Made by a program: the position numbers and the translations under genes
The notes under the pieces: generated by a model
The model's database searches: none
What the model was told of the DNA's origin: nothing
The model's input: only the letters and a program-made list of their open reading frames with translations
NCBI GenBank assembly: GCA_026545765.1
Contig: CM048839.1
Location: 18,972,566 to 19,036,565 of the forward strand
DNA: 64,000 nt
From: Plantago major
Taxonomy: Eukaryota > Streptophyta > Magnoliopsida > Lamiales > Plantaginaceae
Direction: 5' to 3'
Shown: in pieces, positions 45,827 through 55,830 of the stretch
Layout of the letters: every line of letters starts with the position of its first letter
Position numbering within the stretch: the first letter of the stretch is position 1

Positions 45827-46835
45827 TTGTTTGTTCAGCCTCAAGCAGTTCCTGTCCACTATGGTGAAGCGAAGCTAGCACTGAGTCTTGTCCCTGACAA
45901 GTATTTGAGCTGCCTATGCCATTCCCAGAATCAAGCTTCCGGATTTTTTTTATGCCAGCTTTCCATCCAGGTTCTCCATAAGGGAATAGGAGTGGATACT
46001 GTAACGGATCATAACATCCGTAGTAATATTGGATGTAATGGGTTTCCTCGGAATGAGTGTAGACACGTATGTCGTGCGGTCGTTCAGACGGTGTGTCAGA
46101 TAGCTGATGCCATATGGCCGCGACATGATCTGTGGTAGGTAGATTGTAAACTCTTTGGTCTAAGCATGGGTCTGAACGGAGCACTATGTTGTGGTTCTCT
46201 ATACTGGGCAACTCACTTAAGCTCCGAAAGAAAGCTGCATATGGATTGGACTCCATGATGGCCATTATCTTTGCCACAACAGATTTGTCCAAATCAGATG
46301 GCTGTGGAAAGCGAGCAGTGGCAGTTTGTGAAAGTCGATTATCAACTTCGTTCTCTGTTCCATAGAAAAATAGTTGGAGCTGTCGGGCGTGTCCATCTGC
46401 GGGTACAAGCTCCGGAATGATATGGCAAACTGTTCCCTGCACTTTGACAGTGTAAATTCCACGATTTCGATGCTGGAAGGCCGGGTCACACGCCATTTTG
46501 ATTGTGGTGAAAGCAGTGGTATTGTTAAAAGTCCTGCAGCGCTTTTGGAAATGCTTTGCAACAGGACATGTCTGGTCTGTGTATAGCTTCCACAGGTCAG
46601 GATGCATAAGAGGTAGATGCAGAGAAACTTGCCCACTCATACAACAAAAACCCGGGGGTTCTCGGTGGAACCTAAGTGCCCCGCAATGGGTACATGGGGG
46701 GTGCTGGAGGTAGTAATTCGGGTTGCTCGTTTATTTCGTTCAAGTGCGCGAATCGCTCAGACAGGGAAAATTTTGTTTCCTGTTGTCTTCCATTTGCAGA
46801 TCGAATTTTGTGAACGGCTTTGCCAATGTTTTTTC
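45827..46835 (-). CDS. RepHel exon 6: N-terminal zinc-finger-like and Helitron-like N domain
   Basis: The acceptor TTCAACAG precedes GKNIGKAVHKIRSANG. A frame change near 46700 leads to PPCTHCGALRF and FCC, the Cys pairs of the Helitron N-terminal finger. It continues VSLHLPLMHPDLWKLYTDQ, VCHIIPELVPADGHARQLQL and SHNI-region strands to ELLEAEQ at the donor. The frame change could be a one-base loss or a small unrecognised intron. Confidence 0.8.
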
Positions 46836-47171
46836 CTGTTGAACATATTACTTCGCAAATGAGTAATGATTCTAAATATGCGGGCTGAGTGTATAGGTGT
46901 GACAAAAGGAATGTGCATGCGAGTTGCATTTATATAGTACAGACAGAGTGATGACACTTTACTAAATATGAATACAACAATTCACATTTCGTGATTAGTG
47001 AGGAAAAAAAAAAAAAAAAAAAAAAAGAAATGCAGACACCATGTATGTACCAATCTGATAGTCAAAGCATGGCCAAAAGACAATTTAAAGGAAGGCATGC
47101 AAAAAAATTAAAATGGGCAACAGTTCAGTATGAGATTCGGATGTCAGGCAAGTTATCTGAGTAAGGCTGAC

Positions 47172-47252
47172 CTGAAGAAGCAGGTATTTTAACTCGAGTC
47201 CCTTCATGTTCACTTTTGGTTTGTTCTGTGCGCTTCTGTGTCAGCAGGCCGC
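47172..47252 (-). CDS. RepHel exon 5 (short, charged)
   Basis: An 81-nt minus-strand segment with acceptor TATTGAAG and donor GTCAGCC. It is phase 1 on both sides like its neighbours and encodes GLLTQKRTEQTKSEHEGTR. Assigned from splice signals and phase only. Confidence 0.55.
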
Positions 47253-47343
47253 CTTCAATAATTAACAAAATATATAGGGTGTAAGCTCGTGGTTGTTATG
47301 TTAGATGAGATAAAAAGAAATTGTGAAATAGAAATTTTAGCAC

Positions 47344-47436
47344 CTGTCCCAGACTGTCCGTTGTCACTGGTGGGAATAGCATCGGCTGCATCAGTTTCGG
47401 AGTGGTGGCTTGGTAATTGTAGTGTACGAGGAACTC
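47344..47436 (-). CDS. RepHel exon 4 (duplicate copy)
   Basis: A 93-nt phase 1/1 exon encoding VPRTLQLPSHHSETDAADAI followed by PTSDNGQSGT. Acceptor TGTGTAG and donor GTGCTA. It is parallel to 47810-47902. Confidence 0.7.
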
Positions 47437-47809
47437 CTACACAGAAGATAGCGATTTGCAGATGGTCAATAATGGAGTGTGAGGTGGACAGAGGCAGAAC
47501 GATGCACTTTCAGTTTCTGTCTCGGAAGCTCTTTCCAGAAACCAACTTATGATGTAAAGCGTGCAGAAATTTAGTACCGACATGATGAGCAATGAAAGAG
47601 CCAGCAATGGCCCAAACGAAACGGAGTGATACTCGTATAACCAAAATAAAATCAACAAAAGTCTAAGCAGAAGACAAAAATATTAAGGACCGACAAAAAT
47701 GCATTTGCAATATCAAGTGTTGCCATATATCTAAATATCAGGGAATCACTATGTTAAACATAAATCTGATATGAGATAAAAAGAAACTGCAAAAGAGAAA
47801 TTTTAGCAC

Positions 47810-47902
47810 CTGTCCGAGACTGCCCGCTGTCACTGGTGGGAATAGCATCGGAAGCATCAGATTCGAAGTGGTGTCCTGGTAATTGTAGTGTACATGGGAC
47901 TC
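47810..47902 (-). CDS. RepHel exon 3 (duplicate copy)
   Basis: A 93-nt phase 1/1 exon encoding VPCTLQLPGHHFESDASDAI followed by PTSDSGQSRT. Acceptor TGTGCAG and donor GTGCTA. Both splice sites are shared with exon 4, so either or both exons could be used without changing frame. Confidence 0.7.
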
Positions 47903-48240
47903 CTGCACAGAAGATAGCAATTTGCAGATGGTCAATAATGGAGTGTGAGTTACACAGAGGCAGAACGATGCACTTGCAGTCACTGTCTCGGAAGCTCTTA
48001 TCAGTAACCAACATATGCATGTAAAGCATGCAGAAATTAAGTACCGACATGATGAGCAATGTAAGAGCAAAAAATGGCCAAATAAAAATGGATTATTACC
48101 CGTACACCAAAAATAAAATCAACAAAAGTTAAAGAAGAAGGCAAATAAATACTTACGCACCGACAAAAATGCGTTTGCAATATCAGGTGTCGCCGTACAT
48201 CTAAACAGCATGGAATCACTATGCTAAACATAATGATTTA

Positions 48241-48723
48241 CCCCGAAACTTATGCGGAAAAAATATTAAGTCAATAGATCCTCCAAATCCATCCTACCAC
48301 TAAAAAGGACCTGTACAATTAGTTAAAGATTCCCAGTGAATCACCCTGTATTACATTTGTTCACCTTCAAAGATCACAAGTTCTGCTGCCAAACAAACTA
48401 ATCTGGTTATAAGCGTCAGGTGAACAAGTAGCAAAAGGAACCACCTTATTGGTACTGCTTGGTGCCATCTTTAAAAAAATACTTAAGCCATACCATAGAA
48501 TTAGTGTTTCCATCTGCGTGGGTAACATCCGTTCCTCTAAGGTCCCATTTTAATACATAAGATATCTCTATCAGGCACCAGTTAGAAGTTTCACAATGAT
48601 GGAAAGAGGGGTCACCGTGGAATCTACCAAACTCAGGAAATCTTTTTACTATCAGAATTCGAATGGCCCCTCCCATTTCCTCCTATCCATTTTTTCCAAT
48701 TCATTATATTCTTGCATCCCCAG

Positions 48724-48774
<51 letters not shown>

Positions 48775-49417
48775 GAGAAAACACTAACAAATAAACCAGA
48801 TTTTCAGACCCTTAAGTGAAAATACTACTACACAGTTGGATACAACTGGTACAGGTATGCAGCGGATGTATGTAATTTGCCGAAGAATTGGGCTATGCTA
48901 TCACATGTATGAAGAGTATCATCACGATTGAAAATAATAAGTGAAACAATATTGGTTAACTACCACGACAAACATAGCAGAACAACTATGCATAATCTGA
49001 AAAACCAAAAACAACATGCAAATACACAAAGTTAAATTAATATTGCAGAACATAGTGCAACAATTCCGTTGGAAAAAGCAAATTTCAAAGGCCAATATGG
49101 GCTCAATTTGATTTGATACTACGACATCGATGTTGAAGGGAAATCGTTTGCATTTTTAACTTCACCTGAAAGATCTATGTATAGGTTTGCTCAAGGCTCT
49201 CACTTTACAACAAAATAATCATGTTCGAGTATGTAAGTCAGCGGCGGGCGTGGCACGCACAAAGGCTGTATAATGAATCAACCAAGGGAACTGGAAAACG
49301 AAGTTTTCCACATCTTCTGCCTCACTCTATTGGGTCCCCTAATTGCCAGATGACCTATCTCTGAATAAGTTAAGTAACCAGCATGAAAAAAAGTACTGAA
49401 GATTGAAGTATAACTAC
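48241..49417 (-). other. RepHel first long intron, with (AT)n at 48724-48773
   Basis: Lies between exon 2 (donor GTAGTTATAC at 49417) and the duplicated exons. An (AT)n tract of about 50 bp sits at 48724-48773. No other gene is visible. Confidence 0.5.
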
Positions 49418-49651
49418 CTGAATTCAATTTGCGTCGTAGGTACCGCTGATTTGCAGAAGAGCGATCACTGGACCGCTGCTGAGTCCTAAGAGCCCTGGCC
49501 TGCCTGTTCCTTAAATTTTTGGCCGCACGAGCTTCTTCTGAGCAATCAATTAAACAGTGGAGGCAAATTCAAAGTGAGCATATGAAATGTGACTTGAGAG
49601 GAAAAAATATATAAAAAGGAAGGGATTCCCTTGGGTACCTTGAGATTTCAT
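49418..49651 (-). CDS. RepHel exons 1-2 (start of gene)
   Basis: ATG at 49651-49649, then AAATCTCAAG to a GTACC donor at 49638. The acceptor CTCAG at 49538 opens exon 2, which encodes EEARAAKNLRNRQARALRTQ and further Arg-rich sequence, to donor GTAGTT at 49417. A TATA-like TTTTATA lies at about 49654-49660, very close to the ATG, so the transcript start or the first ATG is uncertain. Confidence 0.65.
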
Positions 49652-49654
49652 AGG

Positions 49655-50243
49655 TATAAAATGAGAGAGTTAGATCATTGAAGGGCACTGTAGATAAGCC
49701 AGAAGAAGCGCAAGGAGAAGTGGCGAAGGAAGATGCAGCATTTTTTTTTTTTTTTTATTTCATGCGCAAGCTGGTATTTATGTGGCTGCAAGGGACACAA
49801 CGGTCTGGGTTGAACTTCGTAGGAGACGCAAAAGGCGAACAGACACAACGCACACAAGTGCAACATGACGACACGAGCATGGAAGACAGGAAACAGCCGC
49901 TGTGGCATTTCCTCGAACACCTTGAGGCCAACCAGAAACCGCAGGAAAAATGAGATGATGAGTACGCGCAGAAGGCAGACTATAAATTGCCAGCTTCCAG
50001 TGTAAGGCTCCGACCACGAGTAGAGTACCATGATTTCTGAACTGCACAGAATTCGCGAAAGTGTGTTGACCTGGACTTTGGGATCAGCCAAATCTCTGGA
50101 TCAACTCACTCTTTGGCACGCCTTTCGCATAGATGGGTCTATGTGATCGCCGATGCAGGGCTGGTGGAAAGAAATCAAGGGCGGCAAGTCGAAGGCCAAC
50201 CAGCAGAGCTCGACAGCCAGCCTTCCATTGATTGAAAGAAACG
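49655..50243. other. Region upstream of RepHel, possible captured DNA
   Basis: GC-richer than its surroundings. A long minus-strand frame (50091-49675) has hydrophobic stretches such as FIVCLLRVLIISFFLRFLVG, and a T-run lies at 49740-49756. I recognise no family. It should contain the RepHel promoter, and perhaps the Helitron 5' end or a captured gene piece. Confidence 0.35.
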
Positions 50244-50388
50244 ATGGACAGAGAGAAGATTGAGCAACTTAAGATCCAGCTGCAGAAATCGTACAACGAT
50301 GCCCAACAATTTGTCGAGAAAGCCCCTCCCGAACAGCTCTATGCCGCAATTGGAGCTGTCCTCTTCACCATTTTCCTCTTCTTTATCG
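50244..50388 (+). pseudogene. First exon of signal recognition particle receptor subunit beta (fragment)
   Basis: ATG 50244 opens MDREKIEQLKIQLQKSYNDA, then an amphipathic stretch, KAPPEQLYAAIGAVLF and a hydrophobic run TIFLFFI. This is the N-terminal membrane anchor of plant SR-beta. The exon ends at 50388 before GTCAG. The GTPase part, which should follow with an NKxD-type G domain, is absent from the window, so it is a truncated or captured exon. SR-beta anchors the SRP receptor in the ER membrane; this piece alone cannot do so. The earlier in-frame TTG is not a plausible start. Confidence 0.65.
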
Positions 50389-50555
50389 GTCAGTTTTACC
50401 TCTCAAACCTATATTCGTTTCAATTTGGCGCTGAAATTGGGCTGAAGAAGGAGACGCTTGATGGAGAAGAAGCATTACGTGAACAAACGTTAATTTGGAA
50501 AAGAAAACACGCTTCTGCGGGACATTAAGTCAAATGACACTTTAACAGGACAATT

Positions 50556-50617
50556 ATTGAGACTTATTATATTGTTTAATATATACACACACGGTCCAAA
50601 AATTTTGGGATATTACA
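50556..50617 (-). repeat. Gypsy LTR tip fragment
   Basis: The minus strand begins TGTAATATCCCAAAATTTTT and continues TATATTAAACAATATAATAA, matching the LTR tip at 21691-21765. It is preceded on the minus strand by a purine-rich GAGAGGCAGGG-complement stretch. How far the LTR continues toward 50390 is unclear. Confidence 0.6.
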
Positions 50618-51179
50618 GAAAATATCCCCCGAGAGGCAGGGACCGACTTTTTAAAGCTTCATCACCACAAGTTTCAATAACATTGAACTATCATTTGTCT
50701 GGATGAGCACAAAACAATTTCATATATATCATCCACCATGAGCGTCAATCTACCAACCGATGTGAAGTACATGTTGAATTTCCAATCAGGTGGCCATAAA
50801 CATGAACAATTGTGACAAAAAACAGTTACCTCCTAAATCACAACATCGTAAGCCATCATAGATTAGAATATAACAGCATAGGCAGAAACATGAAAAATTC
50901 AGGTTGGATCGAGTTAAAAAAATGACTGCAATTTAGATGCCAAATCAGCCAGGATAAGTCTAAATATCGGAAACTAAGAATCACCATAATCAGAATGCAC
51001 ATAACTAATATTGTTTTGAACGACAAAATGTCTACATTCACAATCAACAAAGATAGCAAGTTCACAATCAGAAAATAGAAAACTGGTGCAAATGACATAA
51101 CAATGAACACAGCTTACTAGTATTTTAGCTCCCTTGACAACACACACGAAAGCAATTCATCAGATAAGACATGAGTCAT
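50618..51179. other. No gene seen
   Basis: AT-rich, with no supported coding sequence in any frame. It lies between the LTR tip and the 3' end of the cystatin-fold gene. Confidence 0.5.
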
Positions 51180-51303
51180 AATCTTAATAACCTTTAGACT
51201 TAAGTCTGCATAATTCAACCACAGATTGCAAGTTTTCTTAGGGGACCTGTAACATTAGTTGGGCGGATAATCCTTTGACCGTGAATGATAAACGGGCAAG
51301 TTT
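51180..51303 (-). repeat. Partial tandem copy of the cystatin-fold gene's 3' end
   Basis: Repeats, with deletions, pieces of 51320-51500: TTAGGGGACCTGTAAC, GATAATCCTTTGACCGTGAATG-like sequence and TTTTCATGGCGAT. It lies directly downstream of the gene's stop and does not itself encode a complete domain. Confidence 0.7.
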
Positions 51304-52314
51304 TCATGGCGATTCACAATCTTCATAATTTTTAGGCTTAAGCCTGCAGAATTCAACCACACCATCAGGCGCTGTGCGAGGGCAGATTGCAACTTCAGCT
51401 TGAAAGGTCTTAGGGGACCTGTAACGTTTGTTGGGAGAATAATCCTTGGCCGTGAATGTGATATAATAAATGTCACACGGGTTAGTTTCCATGGTGACTT
51501 TCTCAACTTGCAAAACCTCATAATTATCTTTGGGGTGGTCTTCAGGATTGAATGGCCATTTGAGCAAGATCCTTGACAAACTTCTGCATCTTCTTTGTAC
51601 TAATTGTGAGTGGTTTAACATAACCCTGCATCCACTCTATCTTTGGTATAGGGCCAGTAACATCGAATCCCTGGGTAGAAAAGTCATAATGAAATCATCA
51701 TTGGCATCTCGTTTGTTTGTTAAAACTAAGGTAATAAGACTGAGATAGATTCACAAAAGAAGCCGCAAGACAATTCAGATAGGAGCAAGGAATTCTCAAA
51801 CAAAAATAAAATAATTTATCTGATCTGATGATGATTCTTCATTTAGCTACTGATCTGATAATAACAGCAAATTAGAAATTAAACAAAAAAAAAAAAAACA
51901 TGAATTGTACATAAACGTTAAGGATCGATGACCTACACCGGACTCTGAGAGCTGTGTGAGATACTGGCGTAACTTGGGCATCTCTTTGAGGCCTTTCTCG
52001 AGACTGATCTTTTTATGACGAAATCCACAAGTCAAACGGAACAACTCTTCATCAGTACATTCGTGATACTTCTTTGGTCGAGATGGTCCATTCGTACCTT
52101 TCTGATTTCCCTGATCTCCTTTCAGCTCCTCATCGGCAACTCTCTGATCCCCTTTCTGCACAACATCAACAACTCTCTGATCCCCTTTCGGCACATCATC
52201 AACAACTCCCTGATTTCCTTTCTGCACCGCATTGTCATTCGATAGCAGCTTCTTCTCGCCACAAGTTCTCTGATCGTTGATCAATACCTTGCGCTTACCA
52301 CCAATTCTCCCCAT
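51304..52314 (-). pseudogene. Cystatin-fold plant protein, frameshifted
   Basis: The minus-strand start at 52314 gives MGRIGGKRKVL. Four diverged ~12-residue repeats around KGDQRVVD follow, then CTDEELFRLTCGFRHKK and a coiled stretch to a GTAGGT donor at about 51936. The next exon (about 51675-51304) reads GFDVTGPIPKIEWMQGYV, shifts frame at about 51560, then gives NYEVLQVEKVTME, YYITFTAKDY and TFQAEV, ending VVEFCRLKP. The YYITF-KD...TFQA-V...CRLKP pattern is that of plant cystatin-related (cystatin/monellin superfamily) proteins. The inhibitor loop QxVxG is not seen. The frameshift may be real or may hide a small intron. It could be a host gene, a decayed copy or a captured one. Confidence 0.55.
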
Positions 52315-53084
52315 AACTGCAGTTAGCGAGTTGATTTGCAACCCTAATTTTCACCCCCAATATTAATTAAAGAACAAAATCCCAATAAACCTAGGATGCA
52401 AACACAATTAGCAAGTTGTCATTTAGCGATCCCTGAACAGCCACGGATCCGTCGCTAACGTCCTAGCGCCGGATAAAAATGCCGTCGTTATTTTCTTCGT
52501 CACAGTGCACCTAATATCCGTCGCTTAATAACAACGGATTTATCGACGGATAGACTGTTGACTTTTTAGAGACGGATATTATCCGTCGCTAAAAAGCTGG
52601 TTTTTCCTTTTTTAAAAAAACAAAATCTGCTCTATTTAGCGACGGATAAATCATCCGTCGCTTAATGGAGACGGAATTAGCGACGGATGATGTTTTTCCG
52701 TCACAAATTTTCCAGATTTTTATTTTTTGTTTTTTAATTTTAATGCCTGTTTTCATATTTCATCCGTTTCACAAATATAATGTCCGGTAATTAAGCTCAA
52801 AGTAATTAAACTATATTTATTAACAAAAAACATTCGACGAATACAAATTATCCATAATGAAATTAAATATCCGTACATAAGCTAAAACAATAGGTCAAGT
52901 AGCAGAAAAACAGAAGTTCAAAACGAAATATCTAGGAGAAGCATAACAGAAATGTATCAAGGCTAAGAAGATGTCGTTTTCTTCTTGAATTGACAGCTCT
53001 CGAATGTCGATCCTCCTCACCACCTCAGCCTGAAATTGTAAAGTGCATACCATGAGTTACAGATGAAAAATTACGCATACTACA

Positions 53085-53358
53085 CAAATGGTGACTAACA
53101 TATCACCCACATATAGTGGCTGTAGCATACCACTCATATTGTCCTAAAAGTAGCTAAGACAATGCATATCACCCAAGTTCAGTCGTCTCACATATAGTGG
53201 CTAACACACCACTCATATTGTACTAAAAGTAGTTAAGACAATGGTGACTAACATATCACCCAAGTTCAGTCTCACATATAGTGGCTAACACACCACTCAT
53301 ATTGACCTAAAAGCAGCTAAGACAATGGTGACTAATATATCACCCAAGTTCAGTCTCA
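53085..53358. repeat. ~89-bp minisatellite (left part)
   Basis: Repeats ATGGTGACTAACATATCACC, CAAGTTCAGTCTCACATATA and GTGGCTAACACACCACTCAT, about three units. It continues at 54892-55005 after the solo LTR, which therefore landed inside the array. Confidence 0.85.
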
Positions 53359-53363
53359 CATAT

Positions 53364-54891
53364 TGTTAGGAATATCTGTTTAGATTTTAATCAGCAACCT
53401 AATGACTTATCTTAGCTCAGAAAGGTGCATAGTACTCTTGGTTCACTTGAACACTGTAAAAGAGAAAAATCACTAAGTATGTTAGTCTAGCAAATCTTGT
53501 ATAGGATGTTAGTTTCTCTGAATGTAATTTTTATTTATTTGAAGAAGACCAAGAAGGAAGCATCCAAGCAAAGGAACTCATTTCCAGAAGACTGAAGTTT
53601 GCTCAAGATTGTTGAAGACTAAGGAGAAAAGTCTCATCAGATACCTATGTCCAGAAACCTTGAGTCAACAAGTGTTTTGATTAAACAAGTTACTCAAAGG
53701 ATATCTGAGAACACAAGTGTACTGAGTAAGGAACGTGTCAAGTCTCAGAATGCTTCACGTATCCGTTGAGACAACAGGACAAATATAGTACAATGCATTT
53801 ATTGCTCGGACAAAAATTTCTGCACAAAAGCAGAAGTCTCTGAAGAAGAAGACAAAGAACTCTGCAGTACTATATACATATATCAATAGTTTGAATTTGA
53901 ATTGAGCCTAATGGATACTATTCAAACGGTTTCAAATTCAACTATAAATATCACCACTTGGAATGCTTGAAAACACACCAAGAACTTACTTACAACTTGA
54001 ACTCACATTGAAACTACAACTTACTGAATATCTTCAAGTGATCTCTCAAGCATACAAGCTTTCTTACTACTTACCTTCTAGCTTTATGTTGCGACTAAAG
54101 CTCTAGAACTCTAAGTAGTATACAAGTTCTAAGTGTCCTGATCCTTAACAAGCATTGCTATCTGTGAAGGAGTTGAATCAAAAGATCAAGTATCTGAGAT
54201 TCATTCTCTAGAACATTTAACAAAGACTTGGGTCAGTAAAGAACAAGTTACCATACATTGTGAAGTGTATTAAGTAATCTTGATTCTATAGAGCCTTCTG
54301 AAATAACTGTGTAAGTTATAAATAAGCTCACCTGACAAACTACTTTAACCACACACCAACTAGCGTGGAGTACAGGAAGTACTTAGTTTGGGAAACTAAG
54401 GAACAACTCCAAGGTTACTGAGCACAGGAAGTACTTAGTTTTGGAAACTAAGGAATAGCTCAAAAAGGTTTCTGAGTAGATGAAGTACTTGGCTCAGATA
54501 GCTGGGGAACAACTCAGGGGGAACATTTGGTTGGGAACCAAGTGTTGCAGGAATCGAGAGATAGGATATTTGTAAGGGTACCTCATTTATCTATCTTAGT
54601 GGATTCCAGGTCTGAGAAAAGCCGAAGTGGATTAATTGAAGGATTACGCTACCTTCAGATACCACTATAATTTGTTGTGTTATTTACTTACTGCATTTAC
54701 CTTGCGTTATTCATCTTGTTAAGTATTTACACACTTTTACTCTGCTGAGCACGTGCACTTATCACAGAAAGTCTTCCGCTCTCTGAAATTAAGTATCAGA
54801 TATCTAAGATGTGTTTATCGACAAAAGTTTTAAAAGACTATTCACACCCCCCCTCCCCGAGTCTTTTACTTTGTCGTTATGTGGACCAACA
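53364..54891 (+). mobile_element. Solo LTR of a Ty1/copia element
   Basis: TGTTAGGAATATC...TGGACCAACA, 1528 bp, flanked by the perfect 5-bp duplication CATAT (53359-53363 and 54892-54896). It aligns along its length with the 5' LTR at 61255-62840 (GATGACTTATCTTAG, CAGTACTATA, GAACATTTGGTTGGGAACCA). Confidence 0.93.
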
Positions 54892-55005
54892 CATATAGTG
54901 GCTAACACACCACTCATATTGTCCTAAAAGCAGCTAAGACAATGGTGACTAACATATCACCCAAGTTCAGTCTCACATATAGTGACTAACATACCACTCA
55001 CAAAT
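54892..55005. repeat. ~89-bp minisatellite (right part)
   Basis: Resumes the array of 53085-53358 after the solo LTR, beginning with the second CATAT copy. Confidence 0.8.
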
Positions 55006-55070
55006 AAAGTACAAACAAATAAAGAAGAATAATCATATTATCACAAATAAGATCGAATATATACACTAAC

Positions 55071-55391
55071 CTAGAGATGATTCCATCTATATTCAAGCAT
55101 GTGATGTACACTTGCAAATAATCGAAAGTTCATCATCCTCTCAATGGTCATGTCAAAATCCTCATCATCTTCATCATCTATTTCTTTCCGAGCATTGGTT
55201 TTAGCCATGTTTGCATCTTCGTCGGCCTTCATTTCTGTATTCAATGCTCTATCGAAAGCAGAAAAACCTGTCCACATGTCTACATTGTAGAGTGTATCGC
55301 AATTTCTACATACATAAAAAAAACCGAGGTTAAATATTAATTGTGCTAAATTAACTACAAAATACAGTTTACATGTTAGAAATGAAATCAC
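55071..55391 (-). CDS. Short acidic frame in the CACTA element, unidentified
   Basis: The minus-strand frame reads NVDMWTGFSAFDRALNTEMK, then EIDDEDDEDFDMTIERMMN and a final HHMLEYRW. It may be an exon of the element's accessory gene. The same sequence is partly duplicated at 55515-55830. No known domain was recognised. Confidence 0.3.
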   Translation of the reverse strand: MISFLTCKLYFVVNLAQLIFNLGFFYVCRNCDTLYNVDMWTGFSAFDRALNTEMKADEDANMAKTNARKEIDDEDDEDFDMTIERMMNFRLFASVHHMLEYRWNHL

Positions 55392-55830
55392 TACTAAGAA
55401 AGTCGAAGTAGACTTACTCGACAGAACTCCAATGATACTCCAATGAATAGGGTGGAGGCGGCAATGGTGTAGGCGACGGTGGAGGAGGCGAAGAAGGTGG
55501 AGAAACCTTCATTCATCATCTTCATCATCCATTTCTTTCCCAGCATTGGTTTTAGCCATGTTTGCATCTTCATCGGCCTTCATTTCTATGCTCTATCGAA
55601 AGCAGAAAAACCTGTCCACGTGTCTGCATAGGAGAGTGTATCGCAATTTCTACATACATAAAAAAATCGAGGTTAAATATTAATTATGTTAAATTAACTA
55701 CAAAATACAGTTTACATGTTAGAAATGAAATCACTACTAAGAAAGACGAAGTATACTTACTCGGCAGAACTCCAATGAATCGGGTGGAGGCGGCAATGGT
55801 GTAGGCGGCTGTGGAGGAGGCGACGAAAGT
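55160..55830. repeat. Direct tandem duplication (~355 bp)
   Basis: 55160-55500 and 55515-55830 share TTTTAGCCATGTTTGCATCT, TCTATCGAAAGCAGAAAAAC, GTGTATCGCAATTTCTACAT and GTGGAGGCGGCAATGGTGTA. The second copy lacks a short piece near the middle. Confidence 0.88.

Larger units (their letters stand above)
47285..48240. repeat. ~468-bp direct tandem duplication containing a RepHel exon
   Basis: Positions 47285-47750 and 47755-48240 align along their length. Shared landmarks at 468-bp spacing are GATAAAAAGAAA, TTTTAGCACCTGTCC, CACTGGTGGGAATAGCATCG, GATGGTCAATAATGGAGTG and CGACATGATGAGCAATG. Each copy holds one 93-nt exon and parts of the flanking introns. Confidence 0.93.
27799..49651 (-). mobile_element. 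Large Helitron with RPA and RepHel genes (5' end not located)
   Basis: The 3' terminus on the minus strand is a GC-rich hairpin followed by TTTAATTTCTAG, inserted next to T. Upstream on the same strand lie an RPA1-like gene and a RepHel gene with HUH endonuclease and PIF1-type helicase domains, the standard plant Helitron pair. Two MULEs (32641-33484, 38736-39753) and a Stowaway (39861-40108) are nested inside. The end is set at the RepHel start codon; the true 5' TC end must lie beyond it, perhaps within 49.7-52.4 kb, but I could not identify it. The helicase carries a frameshift, so this copy is probably not autonomous. Confidence 0.85.
40752..49651 (-). pseudogene. Helitron RepHel (HUH endonuclease/PIF1-type helicase), frameshifted
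   Basis: Reads from ATG 49651. Exons: 49651-49639 (MKSQ), 49537-49418 (basic helix ARAAKNLRNRQARALRTQQR), 47902-47810 and 47436-47344 (duplicated), 47252-47172, 46835-45827, 44875-44227 and 43442-40752. The 46.8-kb exon has PPCTHCGALRFHREPPGF and FCCMSGQVSLHLPL. The next has the Helitron-like N region and the HUH motif GLPHVHWLIVL. The last holds the catalytic-Tyr region IKYLYKYVCKG, helicase Walker A GPGGTGKT, Walker B LIIWDEAS, motif III GGDFR and the C-terminal MTINKAQGQTLE and VALSRV. Breaks: a one-base slip in the A/T run at 41201-41210, just before MLLRNINPSEGLCNG, and an unresolved frame change near 46700. RepHel nicks and unwinds DNA for rolling-circle transposition. Confidence 0.9.

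Noticed and set aside
46265..46636. 123-codon minus-strand frame in the Helitron
   Set aside because: Alternate frame of the RepHel N-terminal exon; the MSGQVSLHLP frame has the conserved residues.
49675..50091. 138-codon minus-strand hydrophobic frame as a gene
   Set aside because: No family recognised, includes a poly-Lys run from a T-tract, and lies where the RepHel promoter is expected; described only as unassigned DNA.
53364..54891. Full retroelement in the CACTA element
   Set aside because: Only one LTR with a direct 5-bp duplication; no interior, hence a solo LTR.
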